Below are positions 1 through 13,539 of a DNA stretch of 64,000 nt, piece after piece. The stretch lies in contig QZCP01000206.1 in assembly GCA_003956705.1 (NCBI GenBank), positions 1 through 64,000 on the forward strand. The letters run 5' to 3'. The stretch comes from Brevipalpus yothersi. Lineage: Eukaryota; Arthropoda; Arachnida; Trombidiformes; Tenuipalpidae. The position numbers were made by a program, and so were the translations under genes. A model generated the notes under the pieces. The model made no database searches and was not told the DNA's origin. It saw only the letters and a list, made by a program, of their open reading frames with translations. Numbering within the stretch: position 1 is the first letter of the stretch; each line of letters opens with the position of its first letter.

Positions 1-58
<58 letters not shown>
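1..58. repeat. (CT)n microsatellite at window edge
   Basis: Uninterrupted CT dinucleotide tract that runs off the left edge, so its full length is unknown. Confidence 0.98.
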
Positions 59-59
<1 letters not shown>

Positions 60-3000
60 GCAATCAGATGACTTAAGTATCATCTAAAATGAATGCAAAC
101 TAACCAGCAGTTTTTGCTTTCCCTAAAATGTTTATCACTACTCTTGATGGTTCCAGTGCATATATATGTGTGTATGTGTAAGAAATGAAAATTCTCAACC
201 ATTCCCCAAACAACATTACTTGAGATGAATTCTTGAGGTGATCATGAATACAATGGTCCTTGGAAATGAAAAAGCGTGCAGAAACAGCTTGATTTTCTGG
301 TATATTTTTATATCACGCTCATCACAAATATGTTCAAAAGAAAAGCATGATTGATTAACATGGAAACGCTATCTCATTAGATATCTGAATCGAGTATTCA
401 AAGTGTGTACACAGGGAGAGTGAAGAGCACACTTTTTCTCGCTACTTCACAGCTATTTTTCCAAGTATACTACATGCACATGAATATACACACACTTTTC
501 TCTTCTGCAAGAAAGGAAGACAAAGCTTGTGAAAGATGAAAAAATATTTGAGATGAAAAAAAAACCATCTACACCAATACTTGTATGTGACATAAACTTG
601 AAGGAGAAGATATTCATCGAACGCTTTATTTAGACCATAGCTCACTGTTATAATCTCATTATCAGATCTGAATGCTTATCATGAATATACAGCTTAAGGA
701 TCAAAGTGATGTTCGCCAATGAGAGAAGAGAATTATCATCATCCTTGGTGGTAAAGATGGAAAGAATCGATTTACCACTTTCTCTTTCCTCCAATCAAAT
801 ATATATATTTCTGACAAGGAGAAGGGTTATACTATCAATGAAAAGAAATCATACTCTATTGTACTATTATTATTACTCTGGATCTGTATTATTAATCGTG
901 GACAATAAGAGAAAAAGAATCCATTTTCGCTCCTCTCCAAAGAAATTGAGAGCATAAGTCAAAAACAAGTCTACGAAATACATGATGATGATGGGTAACA
1001 GAGAGCACATATGTACCAGTTCTGGTGACATTCATTTTAGAAATTGAGAAAAAAAACATCAAAAACTTGAAATTTGAGCCAGTTTGTGGAAGAGAAATTT
1101 TTCTGAAACATTGTCATGATCATTTCCAAGTAAAATGAATCGGAAAGAAATGTCAATGTAGCAAAACGATTGGCTGCTAGGGAAAGAAAAAAGCATCCCA
1201 CTGTCAACTGCTATGTGCTATGTGCTTTCAATCACCACCATTTTCTGTAATTGATGCGCCAAATGATGGTAAAGATTCTGTCAACTTCAAATTCCATGCG
1301 GCAGATGATGAATACTTCTGTCGTGATTGGTAGAGACTTAAATCATGTTAGATCAAGTTTAAGGAATCAAATCTTTACCTAAGATATCCTCTTATCAGTC
1401 GTTGACTTCAAAAAAAATAAGCTGATACTGTGGAAAAGAGTTCATCACACGGAAACTAGAACCTAGTTTATATAATTCATATGAATACGAGTGTGAGGCT
1501 GAGAAAATCGGGCTCTAGTAAATAAGAAAGCGAATATTTTTTGAACATGATTCTGAACGAGCTGAATATCTCAACTACGGGTATGGCTAGAAAAAATTCA
1601 GACCTTGAAGCACACACATACAAAATTTGCATCAAGTTTGGAACTTGATGATGAGAGAGTAACGATGAATATTTCATCAAAATTTTGTGGACTGCTTCGA
1701 GCGATTCAGGTTGCAAGTATTCTGATATATTCATTTAACTGCATGAATATTGGGGGAGAGTAGCTGTTGTTGTTGTTGTTGTTGTTTGGTATGCATAATG
1801 CTTTGAGCAGGAAAGAGATGCATAGAATGAGTTTTACAGTAGAATAAGTTGGTTCATCACCTCGAAGTCAACATTAGAAATTTCAACATTTGTTCTATCC
1901 CTTGCGTACAATTTTGACAGCAAATGCGTAAGATTAGTTTCTCCCTCCTCAAGACCAAAGCCTATGATTAAATATATATATTCAACACATGATGCTGAGT
2001 CGTAGTGAATTTTTTTTTCCTGGAAGTACTTCACTAAAATGTAGCAACATCCTCCCCAGAATAGGCAGACAGGATGGAATTTGGTAACAATGAAAGAGCT
2101 GAGAAAAAAAATGTTTGCATGGTTTGAACGCGATAAATCCTCTCATCATTTCCCATCTCTCTTTCTCTCTATTTCTCTCTCTCTCTCTTTCTCTCTTTCT
2201 CTCACTCTTTACTTGCTAAGATGGTGGGATCAACAAGGGAACAGAGATCAAGAAAAGATAGTGAAGTTAATTACTTGAGGAAAATATTCGTATCAAGTTA
2301 TGATGTGAATAAAATGTCTACCCCATCATGGTGTAAGAATCATTAGATCTTTTCTATTACCTGAGATGGAGAAGGGCATCTCAAAAGAGGGAAAAAACTC
2401 ATTCATCGCAAACTGCCAGACTCTTTTGCTCTCTCTCTCTCTCTCTCTCTCTTATCTCATCTGAATGCTTGAAGAGCCAACGGGCCAGAAAGTGAGGCAT
2501 TTTCGTAAGCAACAAGCAACAAGTTAGACTGTAAATAGTGGCTCTCATAACATCAATGACGAGATGAACGTAGGCACATTAAGAGGTGAGTTGAGCTCAC
2601 CTCTGGCTGTATCATTTTCATGCTTCTTCCATCTTGCTGCTTTCATCTGGTTCACTTTTATCTGGATTCTCAACTTTCTTCCTTCACTCATTGAACTCAA
2701 GAGTTCATTATCTTGCCTCTACAACTTTGTGTACCTCTGGGAAGTTATCTTCATCTCATAGCCATCTCAAAATGCTGAATTCTTTTCTTCATGGTAATTA
2801 TCCTCGAGAGCAAATCAAGAGAGAGAAAGAGAGATAAAGTAGAGATGTAACTTGGTTCAGTCAGTGGGAATGATAATTGTTGGAAAGAGTTCTGGGAGAC
2901 TTGATGCAAACTTTCTAGATCATCAGCATCTATAGAAATAAGACTTAATAGTTTTGGTAGATATACAAACAAATCATTATGGCCAGTTTTGTGTGCAGTG

Positions 3001-3884
3001 ATTCTAACTTGCATCGATCGACTGTATGTTGTTTTTAAAATGGAAAGGCTTTAAAATCCAACAAAATAGATCCACAACCGAGTACATGTAGTAGTAGGAA
3101 GAAACATGAAAAGGTGTGCAGCAGCATGAAGAGAGAATGGATAAGTTTCATGTTCATGAAGAGGGCAGATGATTTGGTCAGTGATTCTTCTCGCCTGATG
3201 AAAAATCGTGAAATACGGTCAACAGATCGTCAAATCATGCTAATGTTATGCAGAATTGGTAAGAAAGGGTAAGAAAGTGAATGATAATTCACTTCCGACT
3301 TTAACTAGCGAAAAAATTTATCGTTTAAAAAAATTAAGATGAAATGAGTGAAGGGGGTCACAGTCTGAGTTGGAAGATTAAGACAAAAAGGAGAAGAAAT
3401 TTATCAAGCGTAACAAAACAATATTGAATAACTGGCTGGTGGGAGTTAATATTGTTCGTTGAGCGGCTAATGAGTATAGTTCACTTTTTCATTTCTAGCA
3501 TGTACACACAAGAGCAGAAGAAGACTTCATCATGGCTGATGGATAGTATTAATTATTATGCAATGCATTAGAGTTGCTATTATCAGTTGGATCAAAGGAA
3601 GATCAGGCGAAGTTCCCAGCTGGATGACGGTCGAGTGTCTTGATTCAGATTAATCAGTGAAAAAAAGTGGCTCAAACTTGAGGCGAGACGCAAATAGAAG
3701 ATGTATCGAAAAGAATTCGATAGCTATTTATGCTTGTAGAAGGCAAAAAATAATGAGCAAGTCAAAAAGCTTGGCAACATTTTGAAGTGTATGTACGATT
3801 ATGATTAAGATTATCAAGCATCAAAAATGATGAGTCCACAAATACAGTATAGTTGGAAGGTAATAATGTAAAAAAATAACTTAC
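59..3884. other. Noncoding: probable MGAT4 intron or spacer
   Basis: No open frame here resembles a known protein. The MGAT4 exon to the right ends in a splice donor that reads leftward, so this stretch is most simply its intron. No continuation exon (the family's Asp-rich catalytic region) was seen. It holds imperfect CT tracts near 2155-2210 and a clean (CT)n at 2429-2452. Confidence 0.6.
2429..2452. repeat. (CT)n microsatellite
   Basis: Pure CT tract in noncoding DNA, probably intronic. Confidence 0.95.
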
Positions 3885-4526
3885 CTCTGCAATGAAGACT
3901 ACAATCACAACATCACTTCGTTCTTCAAAGTTCATGTTTTCTATCAAATTTCGAATAGTAGCCAACATGTAGGACTGAATTGGCCGTTTAACAGTAGGCA
4001 CACCAATAGCGATGCTAACTCCCATTCGGCCATTAGGATAGCGAGATGAGACACGTCGAAATGATAATTTAAGTGGTTCTCGAGCTTTCGAAAGATGTGG
4101 CAGAAAATTGTATAATGAAGGTGGGCGTACAGAGTCTAATCCCATGTGTAAATCTCCCCATTTTTCCGAGACTAAATTGGAATTATCAGTATTAGAGTCA
4201 AACAATAGACCTGAGTTGAGTAGATTTTTCTTCAAGGATTGATGATCACGATCATTTTTGGATGAATTGGAAAACCTATCGATCACTTTACGAAGAAAAT
4301 TGACTTCAACAAGATAACGCTGATTGATCATTTCAATGTAGCCAAGTTTCTCTTTCAGCTCGATGATCCGCCGATTGAGCATTGACTCCATTGATAATCG
4401 AGGTTCTCCTCGATCTTTACCATTATCACCATTATACAAGGTGAATAGTGTTAATACTGGTAAGAGAACCAGAAGAAGACCAAAATAGAGGGGAACCAGG
4501 GAAGATCGACGAAAATTGATGAACAT
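3885..4526 (-). CDS. MGAT4: MGAT4-type N-acetylglucosaminyltransferase IV, first coding exon (partial)
   Basis: N-terminal part (214 residues) of an alpha-1,3-mannosyl-glycoprotein 4-beta-N-acetylglucosaminyltransferase. This Golgi type II enzyme adds the beta-1,4 GlcNAc branch to complex N-glycans. A signal-anchor helix lies at about residues 11-31 (LVPLYFGLLLVLLPVLTLF), followed by a charged coiled-coil-like stem (about 45-85) and the start of the catalytic domain. There the family motifs YNFLPHL, GVSIAIGVPTVKR and VVIVVFIAE are recognisable. The ATG at 4526 directly precedes the anchor. The exon ends at 3885 with a consensus donor (GAG|GTAAGT on the minus strand); reading past it gives unrelated residues and a stop. 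The remaining exons (at least half the protein) are not visible to the left, so the next intron is at least 3.8 kb or the gene is broken. The family call is firm; the A/B/C paralogue cannot be told. Confidence 0.85.
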
Positions 4527-5781
4527 CAGGAAAACAAGTGATTGCTTCGCAATGGAAGCGGATCAAGGTGTCCAATAAACAAGAAGAAAAAATAGATGAA
4601 AAAATCAAACAACGGCAACATTAATCTCTGGCTAAATGAATTGATTCATCATTCAAGTTCGAATATAAGCCATCGATAATCATGCTCGAACTGGTATCCA
4701 CACAATTATCTGTTGATAATAGCGATGGTGTTGATGATAATAATAATAATGAGTATTGTACACAAAAATTTTGATCTGATGCCAATCCAGTGGTCACCAT
4801 AAATCTTGCACAAATAGAGCAATAAAGTAAATCATCATCATCATCAATTCGAATTGTGACCGGAAACATGCCGAAAAGGCGGACTTTTGGCTCGATAAGG
4901 TGTAACGGTAATTCAAAGTCTCACATGACACTCACATGAGAGCAAGAGAGTACGATGAAAGGATTATACATACACACCAATGATCACATATTTATTATTC
5001 CAATAATTTAGCCAAATAATTACACAATCACACAAAAACAAAGCGGTAGCAAATTTAAATTGAAAAGCCGGGAGTTTGCATCACTGAAAGTTTCATCATG
5101 AAGCACGAGTCAAGAGTGAGAATGTTTTTGTTTTGAGAATTTCTTGAGAAGAGCTTCAAGTATCGAGTCCATACATTTATTGTATCTGATCTCGTGTATC
5201 GAGAGTAGTGTCCTCTAGTGTTGAGCTTCGATTTGACGAAATTTCGTTACGATTGAAACGATTGAAACGTTTTGAAAGTGGATGAAACGTTAGTGTGTTA
5301 ATGTTCAGACAAAATTTTGAGAAAGAAAAAAATTAGTTCAGTAACGCACTGTGCGTACATTTGTCGTTGAAATGATGAGTTTGATGAACGATTGAATGAT
5401 CGACAGATTATTGGGATGGTAATTTTGATGATAAATAAGGAGGATGACTTTAGTTTATTGGCAGAATATTGTGTGTGTGTGTGGGAGAAAGGAGAGGAAA
5501 AAAGTAGATACATGAATCATGACTTATTACGAATAATAAATTGACGGTGAGATTTTAGTTGAGGGCTAGCTTTCATTTTGAGCGTGTGGGCTGCGAATGA
5601 TAATTCGTGGAAAGATAATTTGAAGGGAGGAAGAGCTACTATCTGCAGTTCTGTAGATTTATTTTTTTGTTCGCTAATTTTTTGGTGGAAATATTTTTCC
5701 ACTTCTCTTCTCTGGTGTTTTTCAGGTATCAAAAATGCTTGGACAAGACCAGGTGGGATGAACAAGAACCGGTGGCCGTGA
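4527..5781. other. Intergenic / MGAT4 5' region
   Basis: About 1.25 kb with no supported gene. It probably holds the MGAT4 5' untranslated region and promoter, plus the 3' UTR of the LDLa-Ig gene. Short open frames here look like random AT-rich sequence. Confidence 0.5.
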
Positions 5782-6419
5782 TTATATGGTTCGTGCTGTA
5801 AGAAGAAAATAATGGTTGAAAGGAATTTCAAATTCAGATTTTATACACACTTACGCGTTACAGATATGTTGAATTTAGGGGAATAGTTTATTCCAAGCTT
5901 ACTGCTGGCACCACACCTCCAGCCTCCTGCATCTGCTATTTCAACTCTTCTCAATTTCAAAATCCCTTCTCCATTCTTGTTTTGGACATTGGATCGTTCG
6001 GGGGCTGGACCACAAACAGTGGTTCCACAGAGATGATAGAAATCAATTTGAGGAGTTGGGAAGCCTGTTGCACGGCATTTTAATTCTAGAACATTCCTCT
6101 CCATAACAACTGTGGGAACTTTGATGTCTGGATGCTCGATGATCTTCGGTGGAACTAAGAGGATAGATTGATTGCATTAGCATCAATTTTTTGATTCATT
6201 TCGTAAGCTTGATAATAATTAACGAACATAAAACTTACTGCAGCCTCGTTCGTCAGAGCCATCGAGACAATCATTTTTTCCATTGCAAACTTTCGATCTC
6301 CCGATACAGGTATTGTTATCAGCGCACGGAAAATGGAAAGATTCACATTCGGCTGCAATTTCAGATGCAAGAATCGTGAATATGATTAATAGCACACAAT
6401 AAACTAAAGTTTCAGCCAT
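5782..6419 (-). CDS. Small secreted LDLa + Ig-domain protein (3 exons)
   Basis: Exons 6419-6239, 6154-5855 and 5795-5782 join in phase (181+300+14 nt) to give 164 residues. A signal peptide (about 1-23) is followed by one LDL-receptor class A repeat with the CNGKNDCLDGSDERGC signature of Ca2+-binding acidic residues. Next is one Ig-like (I-set) domain (ELKCRATGFPTPQI ... DAGGWRCGASS). The last exon adds only four codons before TAA. Donors are GTAAGT in both cases, and acceptors are CTCTTAG and TTCTTACAG. The LDLa-then-Ig order recalls the N-terminal part of perlecan, but this is a free-standing secreted mini-protein. It is likely extracellular or matrix associated, and its ligand is unknown. 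It could be the first exons of a longer isoform if the tiny third exon is skipped. Confidence 0.72.
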
Positions 6420-8381
6420 GGTTGGGCTGAAGTTTGAACAAGAAAATAATAAGCTCAGAGAATAATCAAGTCTGCAAGCTTCTCATTTAATTTAATGATG
6501 GCTTTCCACAAACATCTCTTGTAATAAAGATGTTGAGCAATTTCTTCTGCCAATATTCTGGAGTATGAGCTCTCAAAGACATCAAAACACTCCAAAAAGC
6601 AATGGCTTAACTCATCATCATTGTAATCTTTCCAAGAAAAGATTTTTCACTCATTATGATCCTATCGATATCGCCCCATACTCGATGATTAAAGTTATAA
6701 ATATCCTTCAATTGATATCATGAGAGGATGGCAATAGATGAATGATGAGATGTATCATATCTGTCTTATTAAGATGTCCAGAAAGTTCACGAAGCTCTCT
6801 GTAGAGAAATGGTCCTGGGATTACCTATTTTTGCTATAGTGGCATAGATGAACTTGGTAGTCAGCACTGATCAATCGGTATTTCTCAAACAGACCAGTTC
6901 ATGTTTGTTGGTCTACTTAATAGCTGAAAAATAAGAATCGAGCAGAATATTCGTTCGATTTAGCTGGAGTACATAGCATCGTTATCAGTACCTTAAGAAA
7001 AGTTTCTCTTAAACGAAATCAAGCAATTTTTGATTTATGTTGTTTGAAGACTTTTAAAATATCAGATGAATTTCCGATTTTCCTTCTATATTTGAGGGAA
7101 AGAACCTTTTGATAAAAAGCCTCCACAATTCAACGCGTTATCAAATATGTGCTTATGCGAGATTTTTGTTGGTTATTCTCAACTGAATCGTTGAGATATT
7201 GAGACTATTTACTCTTTCGAATTCTCTTTTGGTCGAATTCTAATTGAAATCATCTCTTCTAGAAAAATTAGCAATACATCACATATTTTGGAAAGCTGAC
7301 GGAATTTTCTAGAATCTTGACTATTTATCTCGGAAAAAGAAGAAAGTTCTAGTAACTAAAACTGAGCCTCATCAGATTTGTGTTAAAATTCCTGAGAAGT
7401 TCAATTTGAGCGACTGAATTTTTCAGAAAATCGGAGAATATCATGTTCTATCATCTCCTTGTTTGCTATTATAAAACAGCAAGCCTCAAATAAAATTTTA
7501 AGGCGTTCAATAGATCACACGATCCATTGAATTTATCTAGCAAGTTCTAATCAGGATGGAGATGTTACAGGGTAAATTCTAGCCATCATTCAAGTCAAAA
7601 ATCTGAGTGACCAATATTGCTTCTGTGACCGCGTGTCCAGAGCTACAACTAGCTCAATTTTGAGACCAACAGATTTGATCATATCATTCAATGAAAGCTT
7701 GCACAAAAAGTGTAAAAAAAAGTTCTGATCGCAATTCTTGATTATCATAATACTTTTTGTTGCTACTTTCGTTTTACTAGGAATCGAGGTAAGAAAAACA
7801 TGAAAATAATCACTTTCAACAATAACTCATTCTGACTCCTGATCAATCTAAGAATTTGGCATCCCGAGTCAAAGATGGCTGTGAAAGGACCGACACTAGT
7901 ATGAGGTTTCCACATAAATAATATGACAGTTGAAGGCTTTTTGATGAAAAATTAAGCACAAGAGTTGAAAACCTAGCAAATGTTTGAGCTCCTGAAATGA
8001 TTATCGTAACAGAGTGCAAAAATTCGCGACCAAACAAGAGAGAGTAATTTGAAAACATAATATCAGATTTCGAGTTAAACTTTACTCAATATGTTAATCA
8101 AATGAAAGTTAATTTAAGATTGAAAATGACTCGTTGGTCATTCCATACGCTTATGTTTCGTTGAGATGACACAACTTGAGTAACATGAGATCGAATGAGG
8201 AATCTCTCCGTAACTATTATCAGTAGTTGTCTTCAAGATAATTTGCCCGATTTGCATTTCTCTTGAGGGGAATTCAAGAGCGAAAGAGAGAAGAATCACC
8301 GTTAGTCGACAAGACATGACAGGCCAGAGACACCGAATAAATTGATATGGGCCCTACTCAATCCTTCCAATTGTTAGTATT
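6420..8381. other. Intergenic, 2 kb, no gene seen
   Basis: AT-rich sequence between two minus-strand genes. No ORF with family resemblance, no tRNA-like fold and no obvious transposon was found. It should contain the promoter of the LDLa-Ig gene and the 3' UTR of Hsp110. Confidence 0.6.
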
Positions 8382-10880
8382 TCAATGGTCAACATCCATC
8401 GGTTCAGTGTTGGGGTTATTATTGGCTGTATTGCCAGCTTCAGGATTAGCCTTGTCGGTTTTTTCACCTTCGGCGGCTTTCTTTTTATTTTCCGCCTCTT
8501 GTTTCTTCTTATCTTCCTCTCTCTGTTTTTCGGCTCGTCTCTTTTGGATATCATCCATCACAGCACGATTAGCTGATTCCATAGCGTTAATTTTAGTCTC
8601 GATATCTTTGGTTGTTATGGGAGGATCAGAGTAGGTTGGTGCAGCATTAAGAGTACTGTGACAAACTTCGAACCATTCGTGAATTTGTTTCGCGGTATCG
8701 CTCAAATTCTTCATCTTGGTTTCATCTACGGTTTCTTGGGTTTCCAATAATTTCTGGCCCATTTGTATACTCTTTCCTAATCGCTCTAGAAATGATTGCC
8801 TAGTTTCACATTCTTTCAAACGGAAAGAAATGGCGTTACTGAATTGCTCCTTCAGATGAGTAAGCTTTTCTACATAAACTGATCGTTTCTTGGTAGATCC
8901 ATCATCTTCCTCGTCGTAGAGCCACTGTTGAATTTGATTTAGGTTAGTAAGAAAATTATCTTTATCTCCAGGTTGTGTGAAACAATCATAGCCACCCCCT
9001 TCCATTTTATCCCGCCATTCGTACACATATTCTTCCAGCTCATTACGAGCATCTATAAGCTCTTTCCAGCGTTTATCATTGAGAACCAGATTGGCTTCTT
9101 GTTCAATCTGTGAAGTTAAGTCAGAGTCAGGTAGTTTACCCCGTATCCAGCTGGGTTGAATCAATAGATCGATTGCTTTAAGCTTAATCTGGTTGTCACC
9201 TTTATCTTTTGACTCCTCTGAGTTACCTTCTTTCTGATTATCGGAAGAAGTTTGATTGGTATCCATCTCATTTGTATCACCCGAAGCTTGACCTTGCTCT
9301 TGTGGAATGTTTTGATCGGCTATCTTGTCTTGGTTCTTGGCTTTGTCCACCACTAAAATCGAAGCACTTGTAACAGACACTAGACCATCACTGTCCAGTC
9401 TAACTTTTACTTTCAGTTTATTTCCCTCCAATACTAGCGGCTCTCTACTGTTCACTCTAAACTGACCAATCGAAGCGGTATGATTGACTGAATTGATGTA
9501 CTCTAGCTCGAACACAACTGGGAGAGATTTACAGTGGACCGAAATTTGACGAGTCAACGGCATTGGACTACCTCGAGCGAATAGGGGAGCGACTGTGTGT
9601 GTCTTTGCATCATTCTCAGATTCGTGCCAGTATTTGCAGTTGATCTGATAGGGAGCATAGTCAATAATCTGGAGCTCTCGGGCAACCCTAAACGATGGAC
9701 TCAGAATAGCGCATTGCAGAGCACAACCACGTCCAACGGCTTCGTCCGCATTCAAAGTGGTAGAAGCTTCAACTTGAAACACTTCTTTGACAATTTGTTT
9801 GATGGCTGGTATTCTGCTTGAGCCCCCAACAATTTCGACAGCAGTTATCTGGAAATCCATAGGTTGATTATCTTTAGCTCCTTCCTTTTTGCTCTTCTCT
9901 TCCTGGATCTCCGCGAAACGATGAGCAGCATTCTCAAGTGCTCGTCTGAAACAGCTATCGATTGCCGCTAAATGATCTGAAGCAAGTTGCTCGAATGTTG
10001 TCCGATCCATTCTTGCCGAAAAATCTCGCTCATCATAGAGACATTCGACATTGATAGGCAAGGAATTGCTATTTGCACTCATTTGTTTTTTCAACTTTTC
10101 ACATTCGGCTACCAGTCTAAGTCGAGCTCGTTTATTTAAGTGCAAATTTTGTTCCTTGATGAAATGGTCAGCTAGGAGCTCATCAAAATGTTTACCACCA
10201 AGGCTGGGTATATACTCTGCAGCAAGGACTTGCATTAATGATTTTTCAAAATAGATCACAGCACATTGGGTCTGGGAGTGTCCAATATCAACGAAGGCAG
10301 CAATTGCATTGGAATCTTTACCAACACGATAAAAGGAATAATAGATTCCAACAGCTGTCATATCATTTAGGATACGTAGAGGATTAAGTCCTGCAATGAA
10401 TGCAGCATCTCGCAAAGCACGCCTCTGACTGTCAGTAAACCAATTACCACAATTGATCACACAATCGACCGGTTGTCCAGCTATTTGTCGTAGCTTGGTG
10501 AACATCATAGCGAGTAGTTGTGTTGCGGTGAAGGTAACTTCTTCCTCATTTATCATCACTCGAACACACAATTCACCGGTTGCAGATTGTTCCACCGGGA
10601 AAGGGATGTTCTCCGAGCCGACAACTTCATTATACTGACGACCAACAAGACGATTGAGAGCGTGAAATGTGTTGTTTAAATTGGTTAATTGTTTTTGCTT
10701 GGCGGATACACCAAGTTCACGCTGTTTATCGCTCAGCGAAACATAGGTCGGTGTAGATCTTTGAGAATATTCATTCAATATGATCTCAATTCCACCTTGG
10801 ATAGCGACACCAATATAGCAGTTTTCACTACCAACATCGAAGCCGCAAATTGATGCTTGAACCGGAGCTGAAGAAGGCAT
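8382..10880 (-). CDS. Hsc70Cb: Hsp110 / HSPA4-family nucleotide-exchange chaperone
   Basis: An 832-residue Hsp70-superfamily protein of the Hsp110 branch, the usual family length. Hsp110 acts in the cytosol as nucleotide-exchange factor for Hsp70 and as a holdase in disaggregation. Visible features are the N-terminal ATPase (GFDVGSENCYIGVA phosphate loop, FVDIGHSQTQ, VGGSSRIPAIK), then a beta-sandwich domain. An expanded acidic, Gln/Asp/Glu-rich loop lies around residues 520-570, followed by the helical-bundle region with the conserved DCFTQPGDKDNF-type segment, and a tail ending EPMDVDH. The ATG at 10880 is the first in frame (context TTAAAATGCC). The CDS has no introns. It is divergent from alpha-tubulin, and a perfect heat-shock element lies 664 bp upstream of this start. 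Confidence 0.95.
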   Translation of the reverse strand: MPSSAPVQASICGFDVGSENCYIGVAIQGGIEIILNEYSQRSTPTYVSLSDKQRELGVSAKQKQLTNLNNTFHALNRLVGRQYNEVVGSENIPFPVEQSATGELCVRVMINEEEVTFTATQLLAMMFTKLRQIAGQPVDCVINCGNWFTDSQRRALRDAAFIAGLNPLRILNDMTAVGIYYSFYRVGKDSNAIAAFVDIGHSQTQCAVIYFEKSLMQVLAAEYIPSLGGKHFDELLADHFIKEQNLHLNKRARLRLVAECEKLKKQMSANSNSLPINVECLYDERDFSARMDRTTFEQLASDHLAAIDSCFRRALENAAHRFAEIQEEKSKKEGAKDNQPMDFQITAVEIVGGSSRIPAIKQIVKEVFQVEASTTLNADEAVGRGCALQCAILSPSFRVARELQIIDYAPYQINCKYWHESENDAKTHTVAPLFARGSPMPLTRQISVHCKSLPVVFELEYINSVNHTASIGQFRVNSREPLVLEGNKLKVKVRLDSDGLVSVTSASILVVDKAKNQDKIADQNIPQEQGQASGDTNEMDTNQTSSDNQKEGNSEESKDKGDNQIKLKAIDLLIQPSWIRGKLPDSDLTSQIEQEANLVLNDKRWKELIDARNELEEYVYEWRDKMEGGGYDCFTQPGDKDNFLTNLNQIQQWLYDEEDDGSTKKRSVYVEKLTHLKEQFSNAISFRLKECETRQSFLERLGKSIQMGQKLLETQETVDETKMKNLSDTAKQIHEWFEVCHSTLNAAPTYSDPPITTKDIETKINAMESANRAVMDDIQKRRAEKQREEDKKKQEAENKKKAAEGEKTDKANPEAGNTANNNPNTEPMDVDH

Positions 10881-11511
10881 TTTAATCCTCAATCAATCGA
10901 TGATTATTATTATGAGTAAATAGAATTATCGAGATGAATAACAGAAGAAAATATCCGTAAATGAATCCTTGGATGATGATTTGATAGAAGGTTACCGGGC
11001 TGCTGTGTGTATGCGATACGAAAACTGATCAACTCCTACCACAAGAAGTACGATCAGAAAAATGGGTGCCGGTTGATGATGATGACGATAGGTATACACA
11101 CAGGGATAGACTGAACGATGTATCAAACTATCTAGTAGAAGAAGAAAAAATTGACGATGATGTCTCGAAACAATACTTGAATAAAGTAGGAGGAGGTGTA
11201 TTTGTGTGGGTTGAAATTGGTTTACGAGAAAAAGAACACCAACAAGATTTGCTTTCACACACTATCAAGAAAAATTATGATTCAAACCAATACCCAACAC
11301 AATTCAATCGATACAATTCAACTAGTAGTACACACTACCCACTAGGTGATGACAAACCTAAAGTCAATTAACTCAAAATTGATGGACAAAAATAATAAAT
11401 CACAAATCAAATAAAACACAGTTGAATCACTTTCAAATCTCAACTTTTACCTAAAAGAAAAAGTATGCCGCTTACACATACAACATGCTTACTTGTATTT
11501 AAAACAAATGA

Positions 11512-11538
11512 GCTTACTCAACATGCTCAACATGCTCA
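11512..11538. repeat. Short 9-bp tandem repeat (acatgctca)
   Basis: Two exact copies of acatgctca (11521-11529 and 11530-11538), preceded by a degenerate copy (gcttactca). The array ends 5 bp before the heat-shock element. A further related copy (acatgctta) lies near 11483. Confidence 0.7.
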
Positions 11539-11543
11539 TTCAC

Positions 11544-11556
11544 GAAACTTCTAGAA
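11544..11556. promoter_or_regulatory. Perfect three-unit heat-shock element
   Basis: The sequence reads GAAacTTCtaGAA, three alternating nGAAn pentamers with ideal 5-bp spacing, the consensus binding site of the HSF trimer. It lies 664 bp before the Hsp110 start and 628 bp before the alpha-tubulin start. Hsp110 is the obvious target, but the site is orientation-neutral and could reach either promoter. Confidence 0.65.
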
Positions 11557-11897
11557 TAATACAGAGGTCACCACTTAACATCCATCCACCAGATGACGCT
11601 CTCACAACACAGACACATTACCATGGTAACACAAATATTGATCGCTGATTGGTTAAGACAATTGAAATGAAACGGTTGTGATAGTAGTGCGCATGTCACC
11701 CAAGTGAGGCTACAAAAAGTGTTTAATTTTGTTTCTCTCTCTCTTCTTTCATACACCGAAAACGCAAGCAGTTCAGCCATTTCAGCCATTTTTCTCTCTT
11801 TCTTTGTCGAGAGCCAACGCCTTGTTGAGAGTGATTCGCTTTTTTTTTCAAAAAAAGATTAACTTCTGTCACCACTTCTACTTCTTCTATTCAACCG

Positions 11898-12153
11898 GTA
11901 ATTATTAATATTTTTTGATTAATTTTAATTGTCTGATGGTGGTGGATGTTGATTGAGCGGGGTTTGTGGTGGAGTGATGAGTGTTGTGGTCGGTTGTTTG
12001 ACAGTTGGCAGTGTTGAGATTTTTGTTGGGAGCATTCAACTCCTCTGTCGGACTCACCCTTCTGATTACTTTCTTTTTATGATCTATTGATTTGATTATT
12101 GTATCTGATTGATAATTTGACATTTATCTTCTCTTTGCCACCTCTTTCTCTAG
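11898..12153 (+). other. Probable 5' UTR intron of alpha-tubulin
   Basis: A donor-like site (ACCG|GTAATT) and a strong pyrimidine-tract acceptor (CTCTTTCTCTAG) bracket an AT-rich segment. The acceptor leaves a 30-nt leader before the tubulin ATG. Alpha-tubulin genes often carry an early intron at or near the start codon. Inferred from splice-site appearance only. Confidence 0.4.
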
Positions 12154-12174
12154 TAAACTCAGTCACATTCTTAA

Positions 12175-13539
<1,365 letters not shown>

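Noticed and set aside
4621..4869. 82-codon minus-strand frame just upstream of the MGAT4 start
   Set aside because: Poly-Asp and Ser runs from ATC/GAT repeats; more likely 5' leader of MGAT4.
8347..8634. 95-codon plus-strand hydrophobic frame
   Set aside because: Antisense shadow of the charged Hsp110 C-terminus.
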